A stretch of 64,000 bases of DNA from Kribbella steppae (GCF_004342025.1 NZ_SLWN01000010.1:274317-338316); one strand, 5' to 3'. Counted from the stretch's first letter, positions 18,827-28,127 are shown. Numbers and translations are program-made. The notes: a model not told the origin generated them from the letters alone.

Positions 18827-21499
18827 TCAGCGGCGGCTGGACCAGGCGGCGATCTGGCTGCGGGTGGTGAAGCCGAGCTTGGTGAGGATGTGCTGGACGT
18901 GGTTCTGCGCGGTCCGCTCCGAAATCACCAGCCGCGCGGCGATCTGCCGGTTCGTCAGCCCCTCGGTCACCAGTCCGGCGACCTCCAGTTCGCGGGCGCT
19001 CAGCCCGTGCGTCTCGTCGCCGTTCAACCGCGCGACGAGAACGGCAGCCCGTTCCGTGTAGGCGGACATGCCGAGCGCGTCGACCAAGCGCGCCGCCTCG
19101 ATCGCGAGCGGCCGGGCCCGGTCGCGGTCACCGGCCCGGTCGCGGGTGAACAGCGTCCAGGCGAGGTGATACTGCGCCTCGGCAACGAACCCGGCGGCTC
19201 CGGCGGTCTCGGCCAGGGCGACCGCCGTGGTGAGATCGTCGACTGCGGCATCCAATCGCCCGAGTGTCGCCGCGGCTCGACCGATCGCCAGTTCGGCAGG
19301 TCCCATGTACGCGACACCGTTGCCCACGGCATGTTCCCCGCGGTACGGCTGCAGCCTGTTCAGCAGGACGGCGAGGTCGTCGTACCGGCCGAGGCCGCAG
19401 CAGGCCAGGGTCGCGTACACGTACGCCGGCAGCACGAAGAACGCAGGCAACGACCACGTGTCGATCGGCCCGGCCCGCTGGTACGACGCCGCCGCCTGCT
19501 CGGGCGAGTTCGTGCAGAGCAACAGATGCGCACGGGACAGCAGGGACAGCGTGACGAACCGTGGTGGTGGTTCGAACGGCTGCTGGGCGAACTGCCGCAT
19601 CTCGTCGGTGACTGCGACATGTCCGGCCAAGGCGATCTGCAGGGCGAAGTACGCACCGGTGGCCGGCGCCCGTTCGACCGGGCGCATCCGGTCGAAGCCG
19701 CGCCGGCCGAGTATCGCTGCTTCGGCGTACAGGCCGCGGGCTTGCGCGATACAGGCGGCGATGCGGTCGTGATGCCAGGCGGCGACCGGGCCGCCGAGGC
19801 GGTCGACGGCGACGCGGAGGCGGGGGAGTTCCTCAGCTGCGGCGGCGAGGCGGCCGCTTTCGACCAGCGCGTCGAGCCGCCAGATCTCGCCCCACATCTC
19901 CGCCCGCGGGTTGCTGGTCCGCTTGGCGAGCTGGAGCATCTCGGTCGCCAACTCCAGCCGCTCGGCGCGGCCGTCCGGACCCGGGCACGCCTCCTGCCGA
20001 GCGCGCAGGGCGTCAGCCAGAGCTCGGTCGTCCTTCGAGGCCCGAGCCAGGTCGAGAGCCTCCGCGCTCAGCTCGTCGAGTCGCGATTGTTCGCCGTCGT
20101 AGAAGGCGAGATGGCTGCGCAGGGCAAGCAGTCGGGCGCGGAGTGCGGGATCGATGTCCTGGGCAAGTGCCTCCTCGCAGAGTCGCTTGGCGGTCGCGTT
20201 GATGGTCGGGTCGGGGACGGCTTCGAGCACCAGCGCGGCCTCGGCAGCCTGCTCCGGACTCTGCGCCGCCGCGGTCGCCTCGACCGCCGCAGCACAACAT
20301 CCCTGCAGATCACCCGCCAGGTACGCCGCTTTGCCCAGAGCAATCAAGATCTCGCATGACTCGTGCGGGTCGAGAGGTCGCGTCGTCAGCGCCTGCCGAT
20401 AGAGCCGAACACCTTCCTCATAAGCCAGGCGTCGTACGGCGTCATCGGCCGCGCGGACCATCCACTGCCGAGCGGTCGTGCCGTCGCCGTACTGCGCGAG
20501 GACCGCATGGTGACTGGCGATCGTGGCCAGCTCCTCCTCGGGATCGTCTTCCAGTGCTGCTGCGACGGCCCGATGGAGCATGGTCCGCTCGGTGGTCGAC
20601 AGGGATGCCTCGACGGCGTCGCGGGTGAGGGCGTGGACGAACCGGAAGTTCTCGATGAAGCCCAGTTTTGTTGCCTCGTCCACCAGTGGCAGGCAGTCGT
20701 CGACGGGTCGTTGCAGCGTCGCAGCAACTGTTCGGAGGCGGAAGTCGCGACCGACGATCGCCGCCGCCTGGACCAGCCGGCGGCAGTCGTCCGAGGCTCG
20801 GTCGAGTCGAGTGCCGACGATCTCCCGCACCGAGCGTGGCGGTGGCTGATTCGGACGCCAGGCGCCGTCAGCGATCGCGCGGGCGAGTTCCCGGACGAAC
20901 AGCGGGTTGCCGCCGGTGATCTCGTAGACCGTTGCCGCCAGCCCGGAATCCGCAGTTGCTGCTGACAACTGTTCGGCGACCTCGGTCGCGGCGAGGGTGT
21001 GCAGGTCCAGGCGCTCGACTGCGGAGAGTTCGCCGAGTCCGGTGGTGTCGCGGGCGGTGGCGAGGATCAGCACCGGCAGGCTGGTGAGTTGGTCGGCCAG
21101 GTGTCGCAGTACCAGCAAGGACGGTTCGTCACCGCGGTGGATGTCGTCGAGGACGATGACGAGGCCACGGTCGCCGGCTACCCGTCGTACCTCGTCCGTC
21201 ACTTGCTCGAAGAGCTTGAAACGATCGTCGCCGGTGAGTACGTGGTCCGCGTCCAGGTCGAGGGAGCGCAGGACCTGCCGCCACGGCCAGTAGGCGGGGG
21301 CGCCTTCGGTCTCGACGCATCGGCCCCACGCGACGGCGGCACCTTGCGCGAGGGCCAGGCCGGCGACTTCCTGCGCCAGGCGGGTCTTACCTATCCCGGC
21401 CTCGCCGGTGCACAGCACCAGCCGCCCGTGTCCCGCACGAGCCTCGTCCACCCACGCGCGCAGCGCCTGCAGTTCCCCCCGGCGCCCCACCATCGCCAT
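18827..21499 (-). CDS. LuxR-family regulator with N-terminal ATPase domain (LAL type)
   Basis: An 890-residue regulator. The N-terminal P-loop ATPase has Walker A CTGEAGIGKTRLA (about residues 30-42) and Walker B region LVIVLDDIHRGDEPSL (about 114-129). A long TPR-like helical middle follows, and a C-terminal LuxR helix-turn-helix (LSARELEVAGLVTEGLTNRQ, about 829-848). These large ATP-binding regulators commonly switch on metabolic or degradation operons after inducer binding. It lies ten bases after the NmrA-like gene on the same strand, so the two are probably co-transcribed. Target and inducer unknown. Confidence 0.9.
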   Translation of the reverse strand: MAMVGRRGELQALRAWVDEARAGHGRLVLCTGEAGIGKTRLAQEVAGLALAQGAAVAWGRCVETEGAPAYWPWRQVLRSLDLDADHVLTGDDRFKLFEQVTDEVRRVAGDRGLVIVLDDIHRGDEPSLLVLRHLADQLTSLPVLILATARDTTGLGELSAVERLDLHTLAATEVAEQLSAATADSGLAATVYEITGGNPLFVRELARAIADGAWRPNQPPPRSVREIVGTRLDRASDDCRRLVQAAAIVGRDFRLRTVAATLQRPVDDCLPLVDEATKLGFIENFRFVHALTRDAVEASLSTTERTMLHRAVAAALEDDPEEELATIASHHAVLAQYGDGTTARQWMVRAADDAVRRLAYEEGVRLYRQALTTRPLDPHESCEILIALGKAAYLAGDLQGCCAAAVEATAAAQSPEQAAEAALVLEAVPDPTINATAKRLCEEALAQDIDPALRARLLALRSHLAFYDGEQSRLDELSAEALDLARASKDDRALADALRARQEACPGPDGRAERLELATEMLQLAKRTSNPRAEMWGEIWRLDALVESGRLAAAAEELPRLRVAVDRLGGPVAAWHHDRIAACIAQARGLYAEAAILGRRGFDRMRPVERAPATGAYFALQIALAGHVAVTDEMRQFAQQPFEPPPRFVTLSLLSRAHLLLCTNSPEQAAASYQRAGPIDTWSLPAFFVLPAYVYATLACCGLGRYDDLAVLLNRLQPYRGEHAVGNGVAYMGPAELAIGRAAATLGRLDAAVDDLTTAVALAETAGAAGFVAEAQYHLAWTLFTRDRAGDRDRARPLAIEAARLVDALGMSAYTERAAVLVARLNGDETHGLSARELEVAGLVTEGLTNRQIAARLVISERTAQNHVQHILTKLGFTTRSQIAAWSSRR

Positions 21500-21509
21500 G
21501 GGCCAAGCA

Positions 21510-22307
21510 TCACTCCCCGAGCGGTTTGGCGGAAGCCCCGTGTGTTTGCGCGGCCAGGAAGTCCTCCCAGGTCCGCGTTCCGACGGTGGCGCCGCTGAGC
21601 GTTAAGTTGCCCCCGGCCCGATACACCTTGCCGGCCTTGCCCGGAACCCGGACCGGAAGTGACAGCCGCCGCTTGCCGGTCGCCTTCAGGTAGTCGCGGG
21701 CGAGCTCTCCGAGGGTGTAGACCTTCGGCCCGACCAGATCAGGCACGAGCCCGGCCGGTTCGCCCAACGCGAGTTCGACCAGCCGGTCGGCCACGTCCCG
21801 GGCATCCACCGGCTGGAACCGCAGACCGCCAGGAACAGGCAGCACGGGCAGCTTCGCCATCGCCTGCACGGACTTCAAGGCGAAGTCATGGAACTGCGCC
21901 GCCCGCAGCACCGTCCACGGCACCGACGACTCCCGTACGGCCTGCTCTGCGCCGAGCTTCGACTTGAAGTACGTGAGAGGCAACTGGTCCACCGCAGTCA
22001 CCGAGATGTGCACCAGGTGCTTCACTCCAGCCCGCTCCGCCGCCTGGACGAGGTTCCGCGTCCCGATGTCGTCGCCCTTCGGCCCACCCGCCAGGTGCAC
22101 CACCACCTCGACACCCTCCACCGCAGCGTCGATCCCGTCACCCTGCAGCAGGTCCGCCGCGACGTACTCGACCCCGTCGCCCCGGTCCTGCGCGTGCCGA
22201 CTCAGCACCCGCACCCTCCACCCCGCCGCCTGCACCAACGGCACAACCTGCCGCCCCAGCGTCCCGGTCCCACCAGTCACCAGCATCGTGCCCACAACAG
22301 CCTCCAC
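21510..22307 (-). CDS. NmrA-like NAD(P)-binding protein
   Basis: A 265-residue atypical short-chain dehydrogenase/NmrA-like protein with the N-terminal Rossmann motif TGGTGTLGRQV (about residues 11-21) and ISVTAVDQLPLTYFKSK in place of a classical Y-x-x-x-K active site. Such proteins act as NAD(P)H-quinone oxidoreductases or redox sensors. It precedes the LAL regulator by ten bases, so a shared message is likely. It is preceded by a region that ends the MmpL transcript. Confidence 0.82.
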   Translation of the reverse strand: MEAVVGTMLVTGGTGTLGRQVVPLVQAAGWRVRVLSRHAQDRGDGVEYVAADLLQGDGIDAAVEGVEVVVHLAGGPKGDDIGTRNLVQAAERAGVKHLVHISVTAVDQLPLTYFKSKLGAEQAVRESSVPWTVLRAAQFHDFALKSVQAMAKLPVLPVPGGLRFQPVDARDVADRLVELALGEPAGLVPDLVGPKVYTLGELARDYLKATGKRRLSLPVRVPGKAGKVYRAGGNLTLSGATVGTRTWEDFLAAQTHGASAKPLGE

Positions 22308-22419
22308 TCGTCAGTCGGACCCACCTCCTGGGTCCTCACCCTTCTGACGAGCCCCGATCGACGAGTGTGACCGCTGTGTCCGGCGTCACCACCCGCCGCA
22401 GCTGCCTGGGACACCTTCT

Positions 22420-22457
22420 GGGGGCCCAGGACAGGAAATGACCTGTCCTGGGCCCCC
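22420..22457. terminator. Strong terminator hairpin after the MmpL gene
   Basis: A perfect 16-bp stem, GGGGGCCCAGGACAGG (22420-22435) with CCTGTCCTGGGCCCCC (22442-22457), and loop AAATGA. It starts 34 bases beyond the MmpL stop codon and ends before the NmrA-like gene, so it probably terminates the MmpL transcript. No U-tract, as usual in high-GC actinobacteria. Confidence 0.8.
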
Positions 22458-22490
22458 GGTTCCTGTCTCCGCCGTTGGTCGGCGTGGAGG

Positions 22491-24659
22491 TCAGGTGAGG
22501 ACTAGCTCCTTGTTCTCGTCGAGCGGGGTCTCCAGGGTGTGGCCCTCGGTGTCGAGGTGGGGGAGGAGGCGGTTCAGCCAGGTGGGGAGCCACCAGGCGG
22601 CGGGACCCAGGAGGGAGAGGGCCGCGGGCATGATGATCATGCGGACCAGGAAGGCGTCGACGATGACTCCGACGACCAGGCCGAGGGCGATGGAGGCGGC
22701 GACGGCCATGGGGGAGGAGGCGAAGCCGGCGAAGACGAACGCCATGATGGCGGCGGCCGCGACGAGGACCGGGGCGGACTTGGAGAAGCCGCTGATCACG
22801 GCCTCCTTCGGGGAGGCACCGCGGCTGTGCATCTCCTGGATCCGCGAGACCAGGAAGACCTGGTAGTCCATCGCCAGCCCGAACAGGACGCCGACCAGGA
22901 TGATCGGCAGTGTGCTCAGCATCGGATCGCCCTGCGGTGCGGGGATGATCGAGTCGAACCAGCCCCACTGGAACACCGCCACACTCGCGCCGAACGACGC
23001 TCCGACGGACAGCAGGTAACCCAGTGTCGCGGCCAGCGGGATCAGCAGTGACCGGAACATCAGGATCAGCAGCAGCAACGACATCCCGACGATCAGGATC
23101 ACGTACTCGATCAGTGCCTTGTGCAACATCGCGTCGCTGTCGATCCCGATCGCGGTCTCACCGGTGACCTGCAGGTCGACCCCGCTGATCGTGCCCGCCT
23201 GGTCGCGGATGGTGGTGACGAGGTCCTTGGTCGAGTCGTCGATCGGGCCGCCGCGCGGGACGACCGTGACGAGCGCCGCGTCGTTCTGCGGTGTGACAGC
23301 ACTCGTCACGACCACTTGCACGTCTTCGAGGCCACGGAGCCGGTTCTCGACCGCGGGCAGCTTGCCGGACACGTCATCGCCCTGAACCAGCACGACCAGC
23401 GGGCTCTGCACGCCGCCGAACTTCTCCACCACCAGGTCGTACGCGTGCCGCTGGGTCGACACCGGGTCGTTGCCACCCGGGATGTTCGAGGCCGTCTTCA
23501 TGTCCAGCATGGGTACGGCGACGACGCCGACGACAACGATCGCGCCCAGGAGGGACAGCACGGGCCGTCGTACGACGAACGACGCCCACCGGTTCAGCAC
23601 CGACGGCCGATGTCCGCCGGCAGCAGCCTGCACCCGGTCTCGTCGCGGCAGCGCACGCCGACCCAGAGTCCGCAGCAGCACCGGCAGCAGAGTGAGTGCC
23701 ATCAGCACAGCCATCAGTACGCCGAACGCCCCGGCCAGCCCCATGTCGCGCAGCACGCTGATGCCGACCACACTCAGACCGGCCAGCGCGATGATCACCG
23801 TCAGCCCGGCGAACACCACCGCCGTACCCGCGGTCCCGACCGAACGGGCGACGGCGTCCTCGACGCTGCGGCCTTCCCGGAGCTCGGCCCGGAACCGGGT
23901 CAGGATGAACAGGCTGTAGTCGATGCCGACGGCCAGGCCGAGCATGGTGGCCAGCGTCAACGTGGTGTCCTGCAACGGATTGATGGTGCCGTAGGCAAGC
24001 ACTCCCAGAGTGCCGACACCGACTCCGGCGAACGCGACGAGCATGTTGGCGCCGGCCGCGGCCAGTGAGCCGAAAGTCAACAGCAGCACGAGAAACGCGA
24101 CCGCGACACCGAGGAGCTCACCGGCGCCCATGGCGGCCACCTCGGGGGCGTAGAGCTCACCGCCGACCTCAGCGGTCAAGTTCGTCCGGGCCTGTGCGGC
24201 CAGGTCCAGGACGTCGTCGTACACCTGCTCCTGGTTGGCCTCGGTCACGCCCTCGAACGACAGTGTCGACATCACGGTCGTGCCATCCGTGGAGACGGAA
24301 GGCTGCTGCGGATCGAAGGGGTTGCTGACCGCGTTCACCTGCGGGATCGTCGCTGCCTGAGTGAGGATCCGGACGATCTCCGGCTTCACAGCCGGGTCGG
24401 TCACCTTCGCGGTGCCGCGGGTCTGGAGTACCAGCGTGAGCGTCTTCGCACTCGACTGCGTGCCGGGGAACTTCTGGTGGACGATGTCGAGCGCCTTCGA
24501 CGCACTCGTGCTGGGGATCGAGGTGGTCGAGGCGCTGTCGGATGCGGACGACGAGGCGACGACGCCGGTGAGGATCGCGAAGGCGGCGAGCCAGATCGCG
24601 ATCACGACCAGCCGGTGGCGAGCGCTGAAGCGGCCGATCCGGGCCAGTAGCTGCGGCAT
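22491..24659 (-). CDS. MMPL/RND-family membrane exporter
   Basis: A 722-residue membrane protein with the MmpL layout: one N-terminal helix, a large outer loop (about residues 35-165), five or six helices, a second outer loop (about 390-520), then another set of helices. FGLAMDYQVFLVSRIQE in the second helical half and LGLAVGIDYSLFILTRFRAE in the first are the conserved MmpL core motifs that carry the proton-relay Asp-Tyr pairs. It probably exports lipids or hydrophobic compounds. A two-component system lies directly upstream, separated by 107 bases that include a perfect palindrome. Confidence 0.92.
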   Translation of the reverse strand: MPQLLARIGRFSARHRLVVIAIWLAAFAILTGVVASSSASDSASTTSIPSTSASKALDIVHQKFPGTQSSAKTLTLVLQTRGTAKVTDPAVKPEIVRILTQAATIPQVNAVSNPFDPQQPSVSTDGTTVMSTLSFEGVTEANQEQVYDDVLDLAAQARTNLTAEVGGELYAPEVAAMGAGELLGVAVAFLVLLLTFGSLAAAGANMLVAFAGVGVGTLGVLAYGTINPLQDTTLTLATMLGLAVGIDYSLFILTRFRAELREGRSVEDAVARSVGTAGTAVVFAGLTVIIALAGLSVVGISVLRDMGLAGAFGVLMAVLMALTLLPVLLRTLGRRALPRRDRVQAAAGGHRPSVLNRWASFVVRRPVLSLLGAIVVVGVVAVPMLDMKTASNIPGGNDPVSTQRHAYDLVVEKFGGVQSPLVVLVQGDDVSGKLPAVENRLRGLEDVQVVVTSAVTPQNDAALVTVVPRGGPIDDSTKDLVTTIRDQAGTISGVDLQVTGETAIGIDSDAMLHKALIEYVILIVGMSLLLLILMFRSLLIPLAATLGYLLSVGASFGASVAVFQWGWFDSIIPAPQGDPMLSTLPIILVGVLFGLAMDYQVFLVSRIQEMHSRGASPKEAVISGFSKSAPVLVAAAAIMAFVFAGFASSPMAVAASIALGLVVGVIVDAFLVRMIIMPAALSLLGPAAWWLPTWLNRLLPHLDTEGHTLETPLDENKELVLT

Positions 24660-24744
24660 GATGCTCCTGAGGACGAAAGAGACGTTTGGCGTGATTCATC
24701 CTCTGGATTTCGGCCGCTCGCCGAATCGTCCGGACGCAGCGATC

Positions 24745-24768
24745 GATCTACTGCGATCGCAGTAGATC
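24745..24768. promoter_or_regulatory. Perfect 24-bp palindrome before the MmpL gene
   Basis: Arms GATCTACTGCGA and TCGCAGTAGATC meet without a spacer, giving a perfect palindrome that includes the stop codon of the response regulator. It lies about 90 bases upstream of the MmpL start. Lack of a loop argues for a protein-binding operator rather than a terminator. It may be the site of the adjacent response regulator. Confidence 0.55.
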
Positions 24769-25426
24769 AGCGGGCGATACCCGCCCGGTAGGCGAACGCG
24801 ACCAGCTGGGCCCGGTCCTTCGCCCCGACCTTCGTCATCGCCCGGTTCAGATGGGTCTTCACCGTGTACGGCGACAGGAACATGCCCGCGGCGATCTGTG
24901 CGTTGTCCAGCCCGGACGCGATCGCGACCACCACCTCCCGCTCCTTCGGCGTCAGCTCGCCGAACCGGGCCGCCATCGCCTCGTCGACGGTCACCGATGG
25001 CTGCTCGCTGACGTGCCCGATCAGCGCCGCCGACGCCGCGGCCGACAACGCGCCGCCACCTGCCGCGACCTCCTCGACGCCGGTGATGAGCTCGGTCGGC
25101 CCGACCGCCTTGCTCAGGAAGCCGTTCGCCCCGGCCCGGAGCGCGGTGAGCACGAGTTCGTCCTGCTCGAAGGTAGTCAGGATGATGATCCGGGTCCGCT
25201 CCGCCGGGGACGTCTCCCGGATCCGCCTGGTCGCCTCAACCCCGTCCACGCCGGGCATCCGGATGTCCATCAGGACGACGTCCACCGGCTGCTCCTGCAG
25301 GAACCGCACCGCCTGCAGCCCGTCCCCGACGTCCCCGACCACCTCGAAGGGCGCATGTGTCTGCAGGATCGACCGGAGACCGACCCGGATCATCTCCTGG
25401 TCGTCGACGATCAGGATGCGCGTCAT
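24767..25426 (-). CDS. Two-component response regulator, NarL/LuxR type
   Basis: A 219-residue regulator. The receiver domain is at residues 1-120, with acidic pocket DDQE at 8-11, phospho-acceptor Asp in VVLMDIRMPG near residue 55, and Thr/Lys switch residues in ILTTFEQ and FLSKAVGP. The C-terminal LuxR helix-turn-helix (LTPKEREVVVAIASGLDNAQ) covers about 153-172. The stop lies in a palindrome before the MmpL gene. The start overlaps the end of the histidine kinase by four bases, so kinase and regulator form one operon. Confidence 0.92.
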   Translation of the reverse strand: MTRILIVDDQEMIRVGLRSILQTHAPFEVVGDVGDGLQAVRFLQEQPVDVVLMDIRMPGVDGVEATRRIRETSPAERTRIIILTTFEQDELVLTALRAGANGFLSKAVGPTELITGVEEVAAGGGALSAAASAALIGHVSEQPSVTVDEAMAARFGELTPKEREVVVAIASGLDNAQIAAGMFLSPYTVKTHLNRAMTKVGAKDRAQLVAFAYRAGIAR

Positions 25427-26601
25427 CTGAGGTTGCTCCCGTCAACGGTCAGTACGACGCTCAACCGGAACGTACCGTCCTCGTCGCTCACCGTGAGCCG
25501 CCCACCGGCCGACTCGACCCGCTCCCGGACGCCGACCAGACCGTAACCGCCGCCGATCCGCTCGACCGTGCCACCGGGCCCGCGTGGATTGACCACCTCG
25601 ATCAGCAACCGCCGGTCCACAGAAGTCACGCTCAACGTCGCCGTACCGTCCCCGTGCCGGTGCGCGTTCGTGAGCGCCTCCTGGACGATCCGGTACGCCG
25701 TCAGGCTGACCGCCGGATCGATCGTCGCCGGGATCTCGCCGACGGTGGACTCGATCCGCAGCCCGATCTGGCGATACGACTCCACCAGTTCGGGCAGTCG
25801 GCTGAGCTCGGGCGCAGGTTCGGCTGCCGGGTCGTCGTCGGTGCCGCGGCGGAGCAGTTCCAGGATGCGCTGCGTCTCGAGCAGGACCGACCGTACGCCG
25901 GTCCGCGCCGCGTCGAGCGCCGTACGCGTCGAGTCGGCTCCGGGTGGCAGACCCACCTCGGCGACTCCAAGGTGCATGCTCACGACGGCGACCTGGTGAC
26001 CGACCACGTCGTGCAGGTCGCGGGCGATCCGGAGCCGCTCCTCGGCCACCCGCCGGGTTGCCTCGATGTCGCGCGTCGCCTCGGCATCCGCCGCCCGTTG
26101 CTCGAGCGACATCCAGTACTGCTGATGAATGCGGATCGCGGCGCCCGTGGCGCCACCGGCCACTGCGGAGACCACGGCCGGGAAGGATTGCAGGCTCAGG
26201 AAGTCGTAGTCCTGCGCGATCGCGGTGACCAGATAGAGCGCGGCACCGACGAAGACCGTGCCGCGGACGGCCGGCAGGCCGTCCAAGGTGAGCGAGAACA
26301 GCGCGAACACCGTGATGCTCCACATCACGATCGGATCCCACCCGACCAGGGCGGAGATCAGGCAGCCTGCGGCCGCGACCGCCAGACCCGGCCAGGGCCG
26401 CCAGCGGGCCAGCGCGGCCCCGGCGACCGTGATGAGCAGCGCTGCGAAGGCCATGACCCCGGCCCGGTCGGCCACGATCCGGACGAGCTCCACCGACGCC
26501 GACACCGCGATGAGCACCGCCGTCGCGGCGTGCAGCACTGCCGGGCGCCGAAACCACACCGGACTCGAGGCCCACGGCTCTGCACTGACGTCAGCCTTCA
26601 T
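25423..26601 (-). CDS. Sensor histidine kinase, DesK/NarX-like (HisKA_3)
   Basis: A 392-residue kinase with about five N-terminal membrane helices (residues 20-155) forming the sensor, the HisKA_3 phospho-acceptor box ERLRIARDLHDVVGHQVAVV (His near residue 200) and a C-terminal HATPase with YRIVQEALTNAHRHG and GGGYGLVGVRERV. It phosphorylates the response regulator encoded just downstream with overlapping ATGA. The start ATG 26601 was chosen because upstream sequence is not membrane-like and overlaps the divergent promoter. The signal is unknown; membrane stress is common for kinases paired with exporters. Confidence 0.9.
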   Translation of the reverse strand: MKADVSAEPWASSPVWFRRPAVLHAATAVLIAVSASVELVRIVADRAGVMAFAALLITVAGAALARWRPWPGLAVAAAGCLISALVGWDPIVMWSITVFALFSLTLDGLPAVRGTVFVGAALYLVTAIAQDYDFLSLQSFPAVVSAVAGGATGAAIRIHQQYWMSLEQRAADAEATRDIEATRRVAEERLRIARDLHDVVGHQVAVVSMHLGVAEVGLPPGADSTRTALDAARTGVRSVLLETQRILELLRRGTDDDPAAEPAPELSRLPELVESYRQIGLRIESTVGEIPATIDPAVSLTAYRIVQEALTNAHRHGDGTATLSVTSVDRRLLIEVVNPRGPGGTVERIGGGYGLVGVRERVESAGGRLTVSDEDGTFRLSVVLTVDGSNLR

Positions 26602-26630
26602 GCAGCCGATTGTGATACACCGCGAAGAAG

Positions 26631-26657
26631 TGTCGAGCACGGCACGTCGCTTCCGAC
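26631..26657 (+). promoter_or_regulatory. ECF42-type promoter of the YCII-VOC operon
   Basis: TGTCGA (26631-26636), 17 bases, CGAC (26654-26657), about 38 bases before the GTG of the YCII gene. This is identical in both elements and spacing to the promoter of the YCII-sigma operon at 57962-57936, and the TGTCGA/CG(A/T)C pattern is the one reported for ECF42 sigma factors. Confidence 0.72.
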
Positions 26658-26694
26658 GTCTCCTGCGTATCGACGCACACCACAGGAGGATGTC

Positions 26695-27066
26695 GTGAAG
26701 TACGTGATCCTGATTCATTCCAATCCGCAGCCGTGGGGGCACCCGACCGTCGACTTCACCGAGGTGGGGCGCGCGATCCCGGTGGCGCAGCGGGAGCAGA
26801 TGTACAAGGAGTTCGATGAACTGCTCGCCGAGCTGAACGCATCGGGGGAGTTCTTGACGGCGGCGGCGCTCGATGCGCCGGCCTCGTCGAGTGTCTACCG
26901 GTGGCACGGCGGCCGGCCGGTGAGTACCGACGGGCCGTACGCCGAGGCGAAGGAGCAGTTGGCGGGGTTCTTCCTGTTCGACTTCGCCACCCGCGAGCGG
27001 GCCGAGGAGATCGCCACCAAGTTCGCCGGCCCCGGCGACACGGTGGAACTCCGGCCGGTGATGTGA
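26695..27066 (+). CDS. YCII (DGPF-type) domain protein
   Basis: A 123-residue small cytoplasmic protein. It has the family signature STDGPYAEAKEQLAGFFLFD (about residues 77-96) and opens with MKYVILIHS. The fold is a dimeric alpha-beta barrel, and the family is strongly linked to ECF42 sigma factors, where it may sense or modify a ligand; its reaction is not known. The GTG start has a strong AGGAGGA site. It sits behind an ECF42-type promoter and forms an operon with the VOC gene three bases downstream, although no sigma gene is adjacent. Confidence 0.85.
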   Translation: MKYVILIHSNPQPWGHPTVDFTEVGRAIPVAQREQMYKEFDELLAELNASGEFLTAAALDAPASSSVYRWHGGRPVSTDGPYAEAKEQLAGFFLFDFATRERAEEIATKFAGPGDTVELRPVM

Positions 27067-27068
27067 GC

Positions 27069-27443
27069 ATGTCCGACGCGATCAGGCTCGCATCGCCGAC
27101 GCTGAACTGCCCCGATGCGACTGCGCTGGCGCGCTTCTACGCCGAGATCACCGGCGGGAAGGTCGTGTACGTCGATCCGGTCTGGGCCTCGATGGACGGG
27201 CCGGGTGGGCGGATCGACTTCCAGACCGATCCCGCCTACGTCCCGCCGACCTGGCCGGATCCGGCGACGCCGATCCAGATGCACCTCGACTTCACCGTCG
27301 ACGATCTGGACTCGACCGCGGCGAGGGTGCTCGCCGCCGGGGCGACCAGGTACGACCATCAGCCGAACGACGACCACTGCCTGGTCTTCGCGGACCCGGC
27401 CGGGCACCCGTTCTGCCTGTCGACCTGGGATCCGCTGGGGTGA
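27069..27443 (+). CDS. VOC-family (glyoxalase/bleomycin-resistance-like) protein
   Basis: A 124-residue protein with the paired beta-alpha-beta-beta-beta modules of the vicinal oxygen chelate superfamily: first half SPTLNCPDATALARFYAEIT, second half MHLDFTVDDLDSTAARVLAAG and the closing FADPAGHPFCLS, with a metal-ligand-like histidine in the second module (HLDF) and a glutamate position replaced. It follows the YCII gene by two bases and shares the ECF42-type promoter. The substrate is unknown. Confidence 0.84.
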   Translation: MSDAIRLASPTLNCPDATALARFYAEITGGKVVYVDPVWASMDGPGGRIDFQTDPAYVPPTWPDPATPIQMHLDFTVDDLDSTAARVLAAGATRYDHQPNDDHCLVFADPAGHPFCLSTWDPLG

Positions 27444-27536
27444 CGTAGTTCGCGTCCGGACGTGATGTACGCCGTACCGCCGCCGCGGAACTTCTCCTAC
27501 TCTGTTGAACCTTACCGAGAGTCAGGAGAGCCGACC

Positions 27537-28103
27537 GTGACGACCGTCGTCTTGATGGGTCCGCCGGGAGCCGGCAAGGGAACTCATGCCGAGCTGCTCG
27601 CCGGTCGTCTCGGTGTCCCGGTCATCTCGACCGGTGACATTTTCCGTGCCCAGGTCGCCTCCGGGACCGACCTGGGCCGAACTGCGCAGCGGCACATGGA
27701 CGCCGGTGAGTACGTCCCGGACGAGGTCACCAACGCGATGATCCGCGAGCGCCTCGCGGCCGACGACACCCGCTCGGGCTTCCTGCTCGACGGCTACCCG
27801 CGCACCGTCGACCAGGTGGCTGTGCTGGACGAGATCTGCACCGTCGACGCGGTCGTCGTCCTGCAGGTCGATCAGGAACCCCTGGTACGACGCCTGCTCC
27901 GCCGGGCCGAGATCGAGCACCGCTCGGACGACACCGAGGAAGTGATCCGGCGCCGGCTGCAGGTGTACGCGGACCAGACCGTCCCGCTCATCAGCCTGTA
28001 CGGCGGCCGCGGCCTGCTGCGCGAGGTCGACGGCAACGGCGAGATCGACGAGGTCCGCGAACGCGTCCTCGAGGTCGCCTGCGCACTCACACCGGCTGAG
28101 TGA
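27537..28103 (+). CDS. adk: Adenylate kinase paralogue
   Basis: A 188-residue nucleoside-monophosphate kinase converting AMP plus ATP to two ADP. The P-loop GPPGAGKGTHAE is at about residues 8-19, the AMP-binding STGDIFRA follows, then LLDGYPRTVDQ and a short lid. The GTG start at 27537 was chosen because AGGAG lies upstream and the P-loop then falls in the normal place. The lid is short, as in the bacterial short-form enzymes. The main actinobacterial adk sits in the ribosomal secY cluster, which this is not, so this is probably a second copy. Confidence 0.85.
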   Translation: MTTVVLMGPPGAGKGTHAELLAGRLGVPVISTGDIFRAQVASGTDLGRTAQRHMDAGEYVPDEVTNAMIRERLAADDTRSGFLLDGYPRTVDQVAVLDEICTVDAVVVLQVDQEPLVRRLLRRAEIEHRSDDTEEVIRRRLQVYADQTVPLISLYGGRGLLREVDGNGEIDEVRERVLEVACALTPAE

Positions 28104-28109
28104 CCTCCC

Positions 28110-28127
28110 ACCGGCCCGGCTGCCGGT
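28110..28127 (+). terminator. Short hairpin after the adenylate kinase gene
   Basis: ACCGGC (28110-28115) pairs with GCCGGT (28122-28127) around a six-base loop, starting seven bases after the stop. A second small hairpin, GAAAGCC-GAGG-GGCTTTC, lies at 28164-28181. Either could end the message; neither has a U-tract. Confidence 0.4.
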
